Shown in pieces: positions 17,951-26,860 of a stretch of DNA of 64,000 bases. The DNA lies in NCBI RefSeq assembly GCF_900411395.1, contig NZ_OXCQ01000006.1, forward strand, positions 1 to 64,000, read 5' to 3'. The notes under the pieces are model-generated. The model searched no databases. It saw only the letters and a list, made by a program, of their open reading frames with translations, and was not told the origin of the DNA. Within the stretch, counting starts at the first letter, position 1; each line of letters starts with the position of its first letter. A program made the position numbers and the translations under genes. Source of the DNA: Streptococcus sp. 596553 (GTDB taxonomy: Bacteria > Bacillota > Bacilli > Lactobacillales > Streptococcaceae).

Positions 17951-19924
17951 ATGAAAAAATTTTATGTAAGTCCAATTTTTCCTATTCTAGTAGGATTGAT
18001 TGCGTTTGGAGTCTTATCCACTTTCATTATTTTTGTTAATAATAATCTGTTGACGGTTTTCATTTTGTTTCTTTTTGTAGGAGGCTATGTTTTTTTATTT
18101 AAGAAACTGAGAGTGCATTATACAAGGAGTGATGTAGAACAGATACAGTATGTAAACCACCAAGCGGAAGAAAGTTTGACAGCTCTATTGGAACAGATGC
18201 CTGTAGGTGTTATGAAATTGAATTTATCTTCTGGAGAGGTTGAGTGGTTTAATCCCTATGCTGAATTGATTTTGACCAAGGAAGATGGTGATTTTGATTT
18301 GGAAGCTGTTCAAACGATTATCAAGGCTTCAGTAGGAAATCCGTCTACTTATGCTAAGCTGGGTGAGAAGCGTTATGCTGTTCATATGGATGCTTCTTCC
18401 GGTGTTTTGTATTTTGTAGATGTATCCAGGGAGCAAGCCATAACAGATGAATTAGTAACAAGCCGACCAGTGATTGGAATTGTATCTGTGGATAATTATG
18501 ATGATTTGGAGGATGCAACTTCTGAGTCAGATATTAGTCAAATCAATAGTTTTGTAGCTAATTTTATATCAGAGTTTTCAGAAAAATACATGATGTTTTC
18601 TCGTCGGGTAAGTATGGATCGATTTTATCTATTTACTGACTACACGGTGCTTGAGGGCTTGATGAATGATAAATTTTCTGTTATTGATGCTTTCAGAGAA
18701 GAGTCGAAACAGAGACAGTTGCCCTTGACCTTAAGTATGGGATTTTCTTATGGCGATGGAAATCATGATGAGATAGGGAAAGTTGCTTTGCTCAACTTGA
18801 ACTTGGCTGAAGTACGTGGTGGCGACCAGGTGGTTGTCAAGGAGAATGATGAAACGAAAAATCCAGTCTACTTTGGCGGTGGGTCGGCTGCGTCCATCAA
18901 GCGCACTCGTACCCGTACTCGATCAATGATGACAGCCATATCTGATAAGATTCGTAGTGTGGATCAAGTGTTTGTAGTTGGGCATAGAAATTTAGATATG
19001 GATGCCTTGGGCTCTGCTGTAGGTATGCAGTTGTTCGCTAGCAATGTGATTGAAAATAGCTATGCTCTTTATGATGAAGAACAAATGTCTCCAGATATTG
19101 AACGAGCTGTTTCATTCTTAGAAAAAGAAGGAGTTACGAAGTTGTTGTCTGTTAAGGAGGCAATGGCGATGGTGACCAATCGTTCTTTGTTGATTCTTGT
19201 AGACCATTCAAAGACAGCTTTGACTTTATCAAAAGAATTTTATGATTTATTTACCCAAACCATCGTCATTGACCACCATCGAAGGGATCAGGATTTCCCA
19301 GACAATGCAGTTATCACTTATATCGAAAGTGGTGCAAGCAGTGCCAGTGAGTTAGTAACAGAATTGATTCAGTTCCAGAATTCTAAGAAAAATCGTTTGA
19401 GTCGTATGCAAGCCAGTGTCTTGATGGCTGGTATGATGCTGGATACTAAAAATTTCACCTCACGAGTGACTAGTCGGACATTTGATGTTGCTAGCTATCT
19501 CAGAACGCGCGGAAGTGATAGTATTGCTATCCAAGAAATCGCTGCGACAGATTTTGAAGAATATCGTGAGGTCAATGAACTGATTTTACAGGGGCGTAAA
19601 TTAGGTTCAGATGTATTGATAGCAGAGGCTAAGGACTCGAAATGCTATGATACAGTTGTTATTAGTAAGGCAGCAGATGCCATGTTAGCTATGTCAGGTA
19701 TTGAAGCGAGTTTTGTTCTTGCGAAGAATACACAAGGATTTATCTCCATCTCAGCTCGAAGTCGTAGTAAGCTGAATGTACAACGGATTATGGAAGAGTT
19801 AGGCGGTGGAGGTCACTTTAATTTGGCAGCAGCTCAAATTAAAGATTTAACCTTGTCAGAAGCAGGTGAAAAACTGACAGAAATTGTATTAAATGAAATA
19901 AAGGAAAAGGAGAAAGAAGAATGA
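17951..19924 (+). CDS. gdpP: cyclic-di-AMP phosphodiesterase, DHH family
   Basis: A 657-residue membrane-bound phosphodiesterase (GdpP/Pde1 family) that degrades cyclic di-AMP and thereby affects potassium, osmotic and cell-wall balance. Two N-terminal membrane segments lie in residues 5-50, followed by a PAS-like domain, a degenerate GGDEF domain and the DHH-DHHA1 domain. Metal ligands are visible in [17 protein letters not shown] and DHHRRDQDF, and the DHHA1 motif is [12 protein letters not shown]. An AAGAGG site precedes the chosen ATG. Its stop overlaps rplI by four bases. Confidence 0.94.
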   Translation: MKKFYVSPIFPILVGLIAFGVLSTFIIFVNNNLLTVFILFLFVGGYVFLFKKLRVHYTRSDVEQIQYVNHQAEESLTALLEQMPVGVMKLNLSSGEVEWFNPYAELILTKEDGDFDLEAVQTIIKASVGNPSTYAKLGEKRYAVHMDASSGVLYFVDVSREQAITDELVTSRPVIGIVSVDNYDDLEDATSESDISQINSFVANFISEFSEKYMMFSRRVSMDRFYLFTDYTVLEGLMNDKFSVIDAFREESKQRQLPLTLSMGFSYGDGNHDEIGKVALLNLNLAEVRGGDQVVVKENDETKNPVYFGGGSAASIKRTRTRTRSMMTAISDKIRSVDQVFVVGHRNLDMDALGSAVGMQLFASNVIENSYALYDEEQMSPDIERAVSFLEKEGVTKLLSVKEAMAMVTNRSLLILVDHSKTALTLSKEFYDLFTQTIVIDHHRRDQDFPDNAVITYIESGASSASELVTELIQFQNSKKNRLSRMQASVLMAGMMLDTKNFTSRVTSRTFDVASYLRTRGSDSIAIQEIAATDFEEYREVNELILQGRKLGSDVLIAEAKDSKCYDTVVISKAADAMLAMSGIEASFVLAKNTQGFISISARSRSKLNVQRIMEELGGGGHFNLAAAQIKDLTLSEAGEKLTEIVLNEIKEKEKEE

Positions 19925-20373
19925 AAGTAATCTTTTTAGCAGATGTTAAAGGAAAAGGTAAAAAAGGCGAAATTAAGGAAGTACCAACAGGGTATGCGCA
20001 AAACTTTCTTATCAAAAAGAACCTAGCCAAAGAAGCGACTGCTCAAGCGGTAGGTGAGCTTCGTGGTAAACAAAAATCTGAAGAAAAAGCTCACGCTGAA
20101 ATGATTGCAGAAGCAAAAGCAATTAAAGCCCAACTTGAAGCAGAAGAAACTGTTGTAGAATTTGTTGAAAAAGTTGGTCCAGATGGTCGTACCTTTGGTT
20201 CGATTACCAATAAGAAGATTGCAGAAGAATTGCAAAAGCAATTTGGAATTAAGATTGATAAACGTCATATCCAAGTACAAGCTCCGATTCGAGCGGTTGG
20301 TTTAATCGATGTACCAGTGAAAATCTATCAAGATATTACAAGTGTAATCAATCTTCGTGTGAAAGAAGGATAA
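19921..20373 (+). CDS. rplI: 50S ribosomal protein L9
   Basis: A 150-residue L9, a two-domain protein of the large ribosomal subunit. The N-terminal RNA-binding domain [20 protein letters not shown] is followed by a long helix rich in A, E and K, then the C-terminal domain ending in VINLRVKEG. It is translationally coupled to gdpP by an ATGA overlap and followed by dnaC, an order common among Firmicutes. Confidence 0.97.
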   Translation: MKVIFLADVKGKGKKGEIKEVPTGYAQNFLIKKNLAKEATAQAVGELRGKQKSEEKAHAEMIAEAKAIKAQLEAEETVVEFVEKVGPDGRTFGSITNKKIAEELQKQFGIKIDKRHIQVQAPIRAVGLIDVPVKIYQDITSVINLRVKEG

Positions 20374-20416
20374 GTTTACACCTTCTTGACAAGATTGTAA
20401 AAGGAAGGGAAGTCTG

Positions 20417-21769
20417 ATGGCAGAAGTAGAAGAGTTACGAGTACAACCTCAAGATATCTTAGCTGAGCAATCTGTTTTGGGGGCTATCTTTATTGATGAG
20501 AGTAAACTTGTTTTTGTGCGAGAATACATTGAGTCTCGGGACTTTTTTAAGTATGCCCATCGTTTGATTTTCCAAGCTATGGTTGATTTATCCGATCGTG
20601 GCGATGCTATAGATGCAACAACGGTTCGTACCATTCTTGATAATCAAGGTGATTTACAGAATATTGGTGGCTTGTCTTACTTGGTTGAGATTGTCAATTC
20701 TGTGCCAACTTCTGCTAATGCGGAGTACTATGCTAAGATTGTTGCAGAAAAAGCAATGCTACGGCGATTAATCTCCAAGTTGACAGAGTCTGTCAATCAA
20801 GCTTACGAGGCTTCGCAACCAGCTGATGAAATCATTGCTCAGGCAGAAAAAGGCCTGATTGATGTCAGTGAAAATGCTAATCGAAGTGGATTTAAGAACA
20901 TTCGAGATGTGTTGAATATCAACTTTGGAAATCTGGAAGCTCGCTCGCAGCAAACGACTGATATTACAGGTATTGCGACAGGCTATCGTGATTTAGATCA
21001 TATGACGACTGGTCTTCATGAGGAGGAGTTGATTATCTTAGCAGCTCGTCCGGCGGTTGGTAAGACAGCCTTTGCCTTGAATATTGCTCAGAATATTGGG
21101 ACCAAGTTGGACAAAACGGTTGCTATTTTTTCACTGGAAATGGGTGCGGAAAGTCTAGTGGATCGTATGTTGGCGGCAGAAGGTTTGGTGGAATCCCATT
21201 CTATCCGTACGGGGCAATTGACTGATGAGGAATGGCAAAAGTATACCATTGCTCAAGGGAATCTAGCCAACGCGAGTATCTATATCGATGATACGCCAGG
21301 GATTCGAATCACGGAAATTCGTTCTCGCTCACGCAAACTTGCTCAAGAAACGGGTAATCTTGGTTTGATTTTGATAGATTACTTGCAGCTTATCACGGGA
21401 ACTGGGCGAGAAAACCGCCAACAAGAAGTTTCAGAAATTTCACGTCAGTTGAAAATCCTAGCAAAAGAACTGAAAGTTCCAGTAATTGCTCTAAGTCAGC
21501 TTTCTCGTGGTGTAGAACAACGTCAGGATAAAAGACCAGTCTTGTCTGATATTCGTGAATCTGGGTCTATTGAGCAAGATGCTGATATCGTAGCTTTTCT
21601 CTATCGTGACGATTACTATGAGCGTGGTGGTGAAGAAGAGGACGGTATCCCAAATAATAAGGTGGAAGTTATTATCGAGAAAAACCGTAGTGGAGCTCGT
21701 GGAACAGTGGAATTGATTTTCCAAAAAGAATACAATAAATTTTCAAGTATCTCAAAAAGGGAGGCATAA
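20417..21769 (+). CDS. dnaC: replicative DNA helicase (DnaB-type)
   Basis: A 450-residue hexameric helicase that unwinds DNA at the replication fork. The N-terminal primase-interaction domain spans about residues 1-150. The RecA-like domain has Walker A AARPAVGKTAFALN near residue 210, Walker B LILIDYLQLI and the DnaB motif SQLSRGVEQRQDKRPVLSD. Gram-positive naming is dnaC although it is the counterpart of E. coli DnaB. AAGGAAGGG provides the ribosome binding site. Confidence 0.96.
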   Translation: MAEVEELRVQPQDILAEQSVLGAIFIDESKLVFVREYIESRDFFKYAHRLIFQAMVDLSDRGDAIDATTVRTILDNQGDLQNIGGLSYLVEIVNSVPTSANAEYYAKIVAEKAMLRRLISKLTESVNQAYEASQPADEIIAQAEKGLIDVSENANRSGFKNIRDVLNINFGNLEARSQQTTDITGIATGYRDLDHMTTGLHEEELIILAARPAVGKTAFALNIAQNIGTKLDKTVAIFSLEMGAESLVDRMLAAEGLVESHSIRTGQLTDEEWQKYTIAQGNLANASIYIDDTPGIRITEIRSRSRKLAQETGNLGLILIDYLQLITGTGRENRQQEVSEISRQLKILAKELKVPVIALSQLSRGVEQRQDKRPVLSDIRESGSIEQDADIVAFLYRDDYYERGGEEEDGIPNNKVEVIIEKNRSGARGTVELIFQKEYNKFSSISKREA

Positions 21770-21770
21770 A

Positions 21771-22037
21771 ATGACAGATGCATTTACAGATGTAGCTAAG
21801 ATGAAAAAAATCAAAGAGGAAATCAAGGCACATGAGGGTCATGTAATTGAAATGACCTTGGAAAATGGGCGTAAGCGTCAAAAAAATAGATTGGGTAAGT
21901 TAATTGAAGTTTATCCATCCCTATTTATTGTGGAATTTGGGAATGTGGAAGGAGATAAACAGGCTAATGTTTACGTTGAATCCTTTACTTACTCAGATAT
22001 CCTTACAGAAAAAAATCTAATTCATTATCTGGACTAA
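21771..22037 (+). CDS. veg: Veg family protein
   Basis: An 88-residue small cytoplasmic protein of the Veg family. The conserved segments are IKAHEGHVIEMTLENGRKR and VEVYPSLFIVEF-like (here IEVYPSLFIVEFGN). In Bacillus the homologue influences biofilm matrix genes; a role in streptococci is not established. It begins two bases after the dnaC stop, within the same transcript, and is followed by a terminator. Confidence 0.88.
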   Translation: MTDAFTDVAKMKKIKEEIKAHEGHVIEMTLENGRKRQKNRLGKLIEVYPSLFIVEFGNVEGDKQANVYVESFTYSDILTEKNLIHYLD

Positions 22038-22062
22038 AGTGAGAAATTTTCTCACTTTTTCT
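22037..22062 (+). terminator. terminator of the gdpP-rplI-dnaC-veg unit
   Basis: AAGTGAG and CTCACTT arms around an AT loop, followed by TTTTC. It isolates the competence-controlled cbpD from upstream readthrough. Confidence 0.85.
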
Positions 22063-22068
22063 TTTTTC

Positions 22069-22076
22069 TCCGAATA
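22069..22076 (+). promoter_or_regulatory. SigX CIN-box of cbpD
   Basis: TCCGAATA, one base different from the TACGAATA consensus, preceded by a T/C-rich tract and 48 bases before the cbpD start. Confidence 0.75.
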
Positions 22077-22124
22077 GTTTAAGTGAAGGTAATCTTCGAT
22101 TTATATTATTTTCAAGGAGGAAGA

Positions 22125-23243
22125 ATGAAAATTTTACCGTTTAAAGTAACAGAGACAAGGTTTTCTTTCAGAAAATCAGCTAAAAAGGTTGTTCCTTTTT
22201 TAGTAGTAGGATTGATGTTAGCAGCGAGTGATAGTGTATATGCCTATTCTGGAGGAAATGGATCGATTGCGCGTGGAGATGATTATCCTGTTTATTATAA
22301 AAATGGGAGCCAGGAGATTGATCAGTGGCGCATGTATTCTCGTCAGTGTACTTCTTTTGCAGCCTTTCGTTTGAGTAATGTCAATGGTTTTGAGATTCCA
22401 AGGGCTTATGGAAATGCGAATGAATGGGGCTATCGTGCTCGTCGTGAAGGTTATCGTGTCGATAATAGACCAGCGATTGGCTCTATTGCTTGGTCTACTG
22501 CAGGAACTTATGGGCATGTTGCCTGGGTGTCAAATGTAATGGGAGATCAGATTGAGATCGAGGAATATAACTATGGTTATACAGAAGCCTATAATAAACG
22601 AATTATAAAAGCAAATACGATGACAGGATTTATTCATTTTAAAGATTTAGCTGGTGGCAGTGTTGGGAATAGTCAAACCTCAGTTTCAACAGGAGGAACA
22701 CATTATTTCAAGTCTAAGTCTGCTATCAAAAATCAGCCACTAGCTAGCGCAACTGCGATTGATTACTATTATCCTGGGGAGAAGGTTCATTATGATCAAA
22801 TTCTCGAAAAAGATGGATACAAGTGGTTGAGTTATACAGCTTATAACGGAAGTCGTCGTTATATCCAGCTAGAGGGAGTGACTTCTTCACAAAATTATCA
22901 GAACCAATCAGGGAATAGCTCTAATTATAGCTCAAATAATGGATCGACTGTCGGTTGGAAGAAAATAAATGGTAGTTGGTATCATTTTAAATCAAATGGG
23001 TCTAAATCAACGGGATGGTTGAAAGATGGTTCTAGCTGGTATTATTTGAAATCATCTGGTGAAATGCAGACAGGCTGGTTAAAGGAAAATGGCTCGTGGT
23101 ATTATCTGGATAGTTCAGGGGCAATGAAAACAGGCTGGTATCAAGTTTCTGGTAAGTGGTATTATTCTTACTCTTCAGGTGTCTTAGCTGTTAATACGGC
23201 GGTGGATGGCTACAGAGTAAACAGTGATGGAGAACGAGTATAG
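22125..23243 (+). CDS. cbpD: competence-induced choline-binding murein hydrolase CbpD
   Basis: A secreted fratricide lysin of 372 residues. After a signal peptide (about 1-41) comes a CHAP domain with catalytic Cys75 (RQCTSFAAFR) and His131 (YGHVAWVS). An SH3-type region (about 195-260) and four C-terminal choline-binding repeats of the GWxKxxGSWYY kind follow and anchor it to choline teichoic acid. Pneumococcal CbpD is commonly longer (about 450 residues, two SH3 domains), so this form appears to lack one SH3 unit. AAGGAGG precedes the start; a CIN-box lies upstream. Confidence 0.93.
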   Translation: MKILPFKVTETRFSFRKSAKKVVPFLVVGLMLAASDSVYAYSGGNGSIARGDDYPVYYKNGSQEIDQWRMYSRQCTSFAAFRLSNVNGFEIPRAYGNANEWGYRARREGYRVDNRPAIGSIAWSTAGTYGHVAWVSNVMGDQIEIEEYNYGYTEAYNKRIIKANTMTGFIHFKDLAGGSVGNSQTSVSTGGTHYFKSKSAIKNQPLASATAIDYYYPGEKVHYDQILEKDGYKWLSYTAYNGSRRYIQLEGVTSSQNYQNQSGNSSNYSSNNGSTVGWKKINGSWYHFKSNGSKSTGWLKDGSSWYYLKSSGEMQTGWLKENGSWYYLDSSGAMKTGWYQVSGKWYYSYSSGVLAVNTAVDGYRVNSDGERV

Positions 23244-23249
23244 AAAATT

Positions 23250-23276
23250 GGAGTAGGAAATGTTTCCTGCTCTTTT
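23250..23276 (+). terminator. terminator of cbpD
   Basis: GAGTAGGAAA and TTTCCTGCTC arms followed by TTTT. Confidence 0.85.
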
Positions 23277-23291
23277 CTGTAAGCAGTTTCC

Positions 23292-23320
23292 TTGACATTT
23301 TTCTTAATTTGCGCTATCAT
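23292..23320 (+). promoter_or_regulatory. promoter of the thiamine transporter operon
   Basis: A consensus TTGACA (23292-23297), a 17-base spacer and TATCAT (23315-23320), just before the riboswitch. Confidence 0.85.
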
Positions 23321-23324
23321 ATAT

Positions 23325-23420
23325 CCATATAATATATGGGAGTCTGTGTACAGTCTGAGAGGAAGTGTTAAACTTCGACCGCACCTGATCTGGGTAATGC
23401 CAGCGGAGGGAACGATACTT
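23325..23420 (+). promoter_or_regulatory. TPP (thiamine pyrophosphate) riboswitch
   Basis: The two invariant parts of the THI box are present: CAGTCTGAGAGG near 23354 and CACCTGATCTGGGTAATGCC with GCGGAGGGAACG near 23382-23414. TPP binding should favour the downstream terminator and shut off the four transporter genes. Confidence 0.95.
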
Positions 23421-23432
23421 AGTCTATTCTTG

Positions 23433-23462
23433 ACCTTTTCCATATATGGTAAAGGTTTTTCT
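23433..23462 (+). terminator. riboswitch-controlled terminator
   Basis: CCTTTTCCATATATGGTAAAGG followed by TTTTTC. The loop strand can pair with the first arm of the riboswitch, consistent with an expression platform. Confidence 0.8.
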
Positions 23463-23496
23463 TTTTGTCAAAGGAAAACGAGAAGAGGAGGTTTTT

Positions 23497-23787
23497 ATGA
23501 AAGCAAGCATCGCCTTGCAAGTTTTACCCCTAGCACAGGGGATTGATCGGATTGCTGTTATCGATCAAGTCATTGCTTATCTACAAGCTCAAGAAGTGAC
23601 CATAGTGGTGACACCATTTGAAACGGTCTTGGAAGGGGAGTTTGATGAGCTCATGCGCATTCTCAAAGAAGCGCTGGAAGTGGCAGGGCAGGAGGCAGAT
23701 AATGTCTTTGCCAATGTCAAAATAAATGTAGGAGAGATTTTAAGTATTGATGAGAAACTTGAAAAGTATACTGAGACGACACATTAG
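23497..23787 (+). CDS. thiamine-binding protein, MTH1187/YkoF-type
   Basis: A 96-residue small ferredoxin-like-fold protein of the MTH1187/YkoF group, whose members bind thiamine or its pyrimidine moiety. The beginning MKASIALQVLPLAQGIDRI and the central VVTPFETVLEGEFDEL are typical. GAGGAGG lies before the ATG. It is first in the TPP-controlled operon and its end overlaps the permease gene by 38 bases. Confidence 0.82.
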   Translation: MKASIALQVLPLAQGIDRIAVIDQVIAYLQAQEVTIVVTPFETVLEGEFDELMRILKEALEVAGQEADNVFANVKINVGEILSIDEKLEKYTETTH

Positions 23788-24508
23788 TCTATTGGGCTTT
23801 CTGGGGGTCTTGTCAATCTGGCAGTTAGCAGGTTTTCTTAAACTTCTCCCCAAGTTTATCCTGCCGACACCTTTTGAAATTCTTCAGGCCTTTGTTCGTG
23901 ATAGAGAATTTCTCTGGTACCATAGCTGGGCGACCTTGAGAGTGGCTTTGCTAGGTCTAATTTTGGGAGTCTTGATTGCCTGTCTCATGGCTGTGCTCAT
24001 GGACAGTTTGACTTGGCTCAATGACTTGATTTACCCTATGATGGTGGTCGTTCAGACCATTCCGACCATTGCTATAGCTCCTATCTTGGTCTTGTGGCTA
24101 GGTTATGGGATTCTGCCCAAGATTGTCTTGATTATTTTGACGACAACTTTTCCTATCATCGTTAGTATTTTGGACGGTTTTAGGCATTGTGACAAGGATA
24201 TGTTGACCTTGTTTAGTCTGATGCGGGCCAAGCCTTGGCAAATCCTGTGGCATTTTAAAATTCCAGTCAGTCTGCCTTACTTTTATGCAGGTCTGAGGGT
24301 CAGTGTCTCCTATGCCTTTATCACAACCGTGGTATCTGAGTGGTTGGGAGGATTTGAAGGACTAGGTGTCTACATGATTCAGTCCAAGAAACTGTTTCAG
24401 TATGATACCATGTTTGCTATTATTATTCTGGTATCGATTATCAGTCTTCTGGGTATGAAGTTGGTCGATATTAGTGAAAAATATGTTATTAAATGGAAAC
24501 GTTCGTAG
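23750..24508 (+). CDS. thiX: ABC transporter permease for thiamine precursor
   Basis: A 252-residue inner-membrane permease of the SsuC/ThiX group with about six transmembrane segments. The EAA loop near residues 150-170 (LFSLMRAKPWQILWHFKIP) contacts the ATPase. The substrate is inferred from the riboswitch and from the NMT1-type binding protein next door: a pyrimidine precursor such as HMP or formylaminopyrimidine. The start overlaps the previous gene; an adjacent TTG at 23747 is a less likely start. Confidence 0.85.
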   Translation: MRNLKSILRRHISLLGFLGVLSIWQLAGFLKLLPKFILPTPFEILQAFVRDREFLWYHSWATLRVALLGLILGVLIACLMAVLMDSLTWLNDLIYPMMVVVQTIPTIAIAPILVLWLGYGILPKIVLIILTTTFPIIVSILDGFRHCDKDMLTLFSLMRAKPWQILWHFKIPVSLPYFYAGLRVSVSYAFITTVVSEWLGGFEGLGVYMIQSKKLFQYDTMFAIIILVSIISLLGMKLVDISEKYVIKWKRS

Positions 24509-24546
24509 AATAAGAATGTTTCTGAAAAAGAAAAGAGGAAATCAAA

Positions 24547-25554
24547 ATGAAGAAAACATGGAAAGTGTTTTTAACGCTTGTAACAGCTCTTGTAGCTGTT
24601 GTGCTTGTGGCCTGTGGTCAAGGAACTGCTTCTAAGGACAACAAAGAAGCAGAACTTAAGAAGGTTGACTTTATCCTAGACTGGACACCAAATACCAACC
24701 ACACAGGGCTTTATGTTGCCAAGGAAAAAGGTTATTTCAAAGAAGCTGGAGTGGATGTTGATTTGAAATTGCCACCAGAAGAAAGTTCTTCTGACTTGGT
24801 TATCAACGGAAAGGCACCATTTGCAGTTTATTTCCAAGACTACATGGCTAAAAAATTGGAAAAAGGGGCAGGAATTACTGCCGTTGCAGCTATCGTAGAA
24901 CACAATACATCTGGAATTATCTCTCGAAAATCTGATAATGTAGCTAGTCCAAAGGACTTGGTTGGTAAGAAATACGGAACTTGGAATGACCCAACTGAAC
25001 TTGCTATGTTGAAAACCTTGGTAGAATCACAAGGCGGAGATTTTGAGAAGGTCGAAAAAGTACCAAACAACGACTCAAACTCGATCACACCGATTGCCAA
25101 TGGCGTCTTTGATGCTGCTTGGATCTACTATGGATGGGATGGTATCCTTGCCAAATCTCAAGGTGTAGATGCTAATTTCATGTACTTGAAAGACTACGTT
25201 AAAGAATTTGACTACTACTCACCAGTTATCATCGCAAACAACGACTATCTGAAAGATAATAAAGAAGAAGCTCGTAAAGTCATCCAAGCCATCAAAAAAG
25301 GCTACCAATACGCTATGGAGCATCCAGAAGAAGCTGCAGATATTCTCATCAAGAATGCTCCTGAGCTCAAAGAAAAACGTGACTTTGTCATCGAATCTCA
25401 AAAATACTTGTCAAAAGAATACGCAAGCGACAAGGAAAAATGGGGTCAATTTGATGCAGCTCGCTGGAATGCCTTCTACAAATGGGATAAAGAAAATGGT
25501 ATCCTCAAAGAAGACTTGACAGACAAAGGCTTCACCAACGAATTTGTGAAATAA
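24547..25554 (+). CDS. thiY: thiamine-precursor substrate-binding lipoprotein
   Basis: A 335-residue extracellular lipoprotein of the NMT1/THI5-like family. The lipobox LVAC places the lipidated cysteine near residue 23. Family motifs are FILDWTPNTNHTGLYVAKEKG, GTWNDPTELAML and GWDGI. It captures the pyrimidine precursor and feeds the permease. An overlap of one base with the ATPase gene downstream indicates coupled translation. Confidence 0.9.
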   Translation: MKKTWKVFLTLVTALVAVVLVACGQGTASKDNKEAELKKVDFILDWTPNTNHTGLYVAKEKGYFKEAGVDVDLKLPPEESSSDLVINGKAPFAVYFQDYMAKKLEKGAGITAVAAIVEHNTSGIISRKSDNVASPKDLVGKKYGTWNDPTELAMLKTLVESQGGDFEKVEKVPNNDSNSITPIANGVFDAAWIYYGWDGILAKSQGVDANFMYLKDYVKEFDYYSPVIIANNDYLKDNKEEARKVIQAIKKGYQYAMEHPEEAADILIKNAPELKEKRDFVIESQKYLSKEYASDKEKWGQFDAARWNAFYKWDKENGILKEDLTDKGFTNEFVK

Positions 25555-26282
25555 TGACAGAAATAAGACTAGAACACGTCAGTTATGCCTATGGTCAGGA
25601 GAGGATTTTAGAGGATATCAACCTACAGGTAACTTCAGGTGAAGTGGTTTCCATTCTAGGTCCAAGTGGTGTAGGGAAGACCACCCTCTTTAACCTAATC
25701 GCTGGGATTTTAGAAGTTCAGTCAGGGAGAATTGTCCTTGATGGTGAAGAAAATCCCAAGGGGCGCGTGAGTTATATGTTGCAAAAGGATTTGCTCTTGG
25801 AGCATAAGACGGTGCTTGGTAATATTATTCTGCCCCTCTTGATTCAAAAGGTGGATAAGGCGGAAGCCATTGCCCGCGCAGATGAAATTCTTGCGACCTT
25901 CCAGTTGACAGCTGTAAGAGATAAATACCCTCATGAACTTAGTGGTGGGATGCGCCAGCGTGTAGCCTTACTCCGAACCTACCTTTTCGGGCACAAGCTC
26001 TTTCTCTTAGATGAGGCCTTTAGCGCCTTGGATGAGATGACCAAGATGGAACTCCACGCTTGGTACCTTGAGATTCACAAGCAGTTGCAGCTGACGACCC
26101 TGATTATCACGCATAGTATCGAGGAGGCCCTCAGTCTCAGCGACCGCATCTATATCTTGAAAAATCGCCCTGGGCAGATTGTTTCAGAAATTAAACTAGA
26201 TTGGTCTGAAGATGAGGACAAGGAAGTCCAAAAGATTGCCTACAAACGTCAAATCTTGGCAGAATTAGGCTTAGATAAGTAG
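25554..26282 (+). CDS. thiZ: ABC transporter ATP-binding protein for thiamine precursor
   Basis: A 242-residue ATPase. Walker A is LGPSGVGKTTLFN (about residue 36), the signature is ELSGGMRQRVALLR, Walker B is LFLLDEAFSALDE and the H-loop is IITHS. The LSGGM signature and size fit the nitrate/sulfonate/taurine-type importer branch. It completes the four-gene TPP-controlled operon and is followed by a terminator. Confidence 0.92.
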   Translation: MTEIRLEHVSYAYGQERILEDINLQVTSGEVVSILGPSGVGKTTLFNLIAGILEVQSGRIVLDGEENPKGRVSYMLQKDLLLEHKTVLGNIILPLLIQKVDKAEAIARADEILATFQLTAVRDKYPHELSGGMRQRVALLRTYLFGHKLFLLDEAFSALDEMTKMELHAWYLEIHKQLQLTTLIITHSIEEALSLSDRIYILKNRPGQIVSEIKLDWSEDEDKEVQKIAYKRQILAELGLDK

Positions 26283-26289
26283 AAAAATA

Positions 26290-26330
26290 GGGAGTTGGTG
26301 AAGATTATCCTTTACCAACGCCCTTTTTCT
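26290..26330 (+). terminator. terminator of the thiamine transporter operon
   Basis: GGGAGTTGGT pairs with ACCAACGCCC, followed by TTTTTCTTTT. Confidence 0.88.
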
Positions 26331-26352
26331 TTTAAAAATAAGAAAATTTCGG

Positions 26353-26374
26353 TATAATAGTCAAAGATAGTCAA
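26353..26374 (+). promoter_or_regulatory. ctsR-clpC promoter with CtsR operator
   Basis: A TATAAT -10 at 26353-26358 is followed at once by AGTCAAAGATAGTCAA (26359-26374), a tandem heptad of the CtsR operator type. The operator position fits autorepression relieved by heat or protein-damage stress. Confidence 0.85.
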
Positions 26375-26400
26375 GGTTTAAAGAGAGAGGTGGGTTTGTA

Positions 26401-26859
26401 ATGAGATTTAAAAATACATCGGATCATATTGAGGCCTACATCAAGGCGATTTTAGATCAATCTGGTATTGTGGAGTTGCAACGGAGTCAGTTGGCTGATA
26501 CCTTTCAGGTTGTCCCTAGTCAGATTAACTATGTGATCAAGACACGCTTTACCGAAAGTAGAGGCTACTTGGTTGAAAGTAAGCGTGGTGGCGGAGGCTA
26601 TATTCGTATAGGACGGATTGAGTTTTCTAGTCATCATGAAATGCTCAGGGAGCTGCTTTACTCAATTGGTGAGCAGGTCAGTCAAGAAATTTATGAGGAT
26701 ATTCTACAGCTTTTGGTTGAGCAGGAATTGATGACCAAGCAGGAGATGAATTTGCTAGTATCAGTAGCTTTGGATCGTGTTCTAGGAGAAGAAGCTCCAG
26801 TTGTTCGAGCAAACATGCTACGACAGGTCATACAAGAGGTAGATAGAAAAGGGAAGTAA
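26401..26859 (+). CDS. ctsR: transcriptional repressor CtsR
   Basis: A 152-residue dimeric heat-shock repressor of clp genes. The N-terminal winged helix-turn-helix includes LADTFQVVPSQINYVIKTRF, and the glycine-rich wing that senses heat is KRGGGGYIRI. The C-terminal helical domain completes the fold. AGAGAGGTGG provides the ribosome binding site. It heads the operon with clpC one base downstream. Confidence 0.95.
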   Translation: MRFKNTSDHIEAYIKAILDQSGIVELQRSQLADTFQVVPSQINYVIKTRFTESRGYLVESKRGGGGYIRIGRIEFSSHHEMLRELLYSIGEQVSQEIYEDILQLLVEQELMTKQEMNLLVSVALDRVLGEEAPVVRANMLRQVIQEVDRKGK

Positions 26860-26860
26860 G

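Noticed and set aside
23292..23546. An 84-codon frame across the riboswitch region
   Set aside because: It coincides with the promoter, TPP aptamer and terminator, which explain the sequence.
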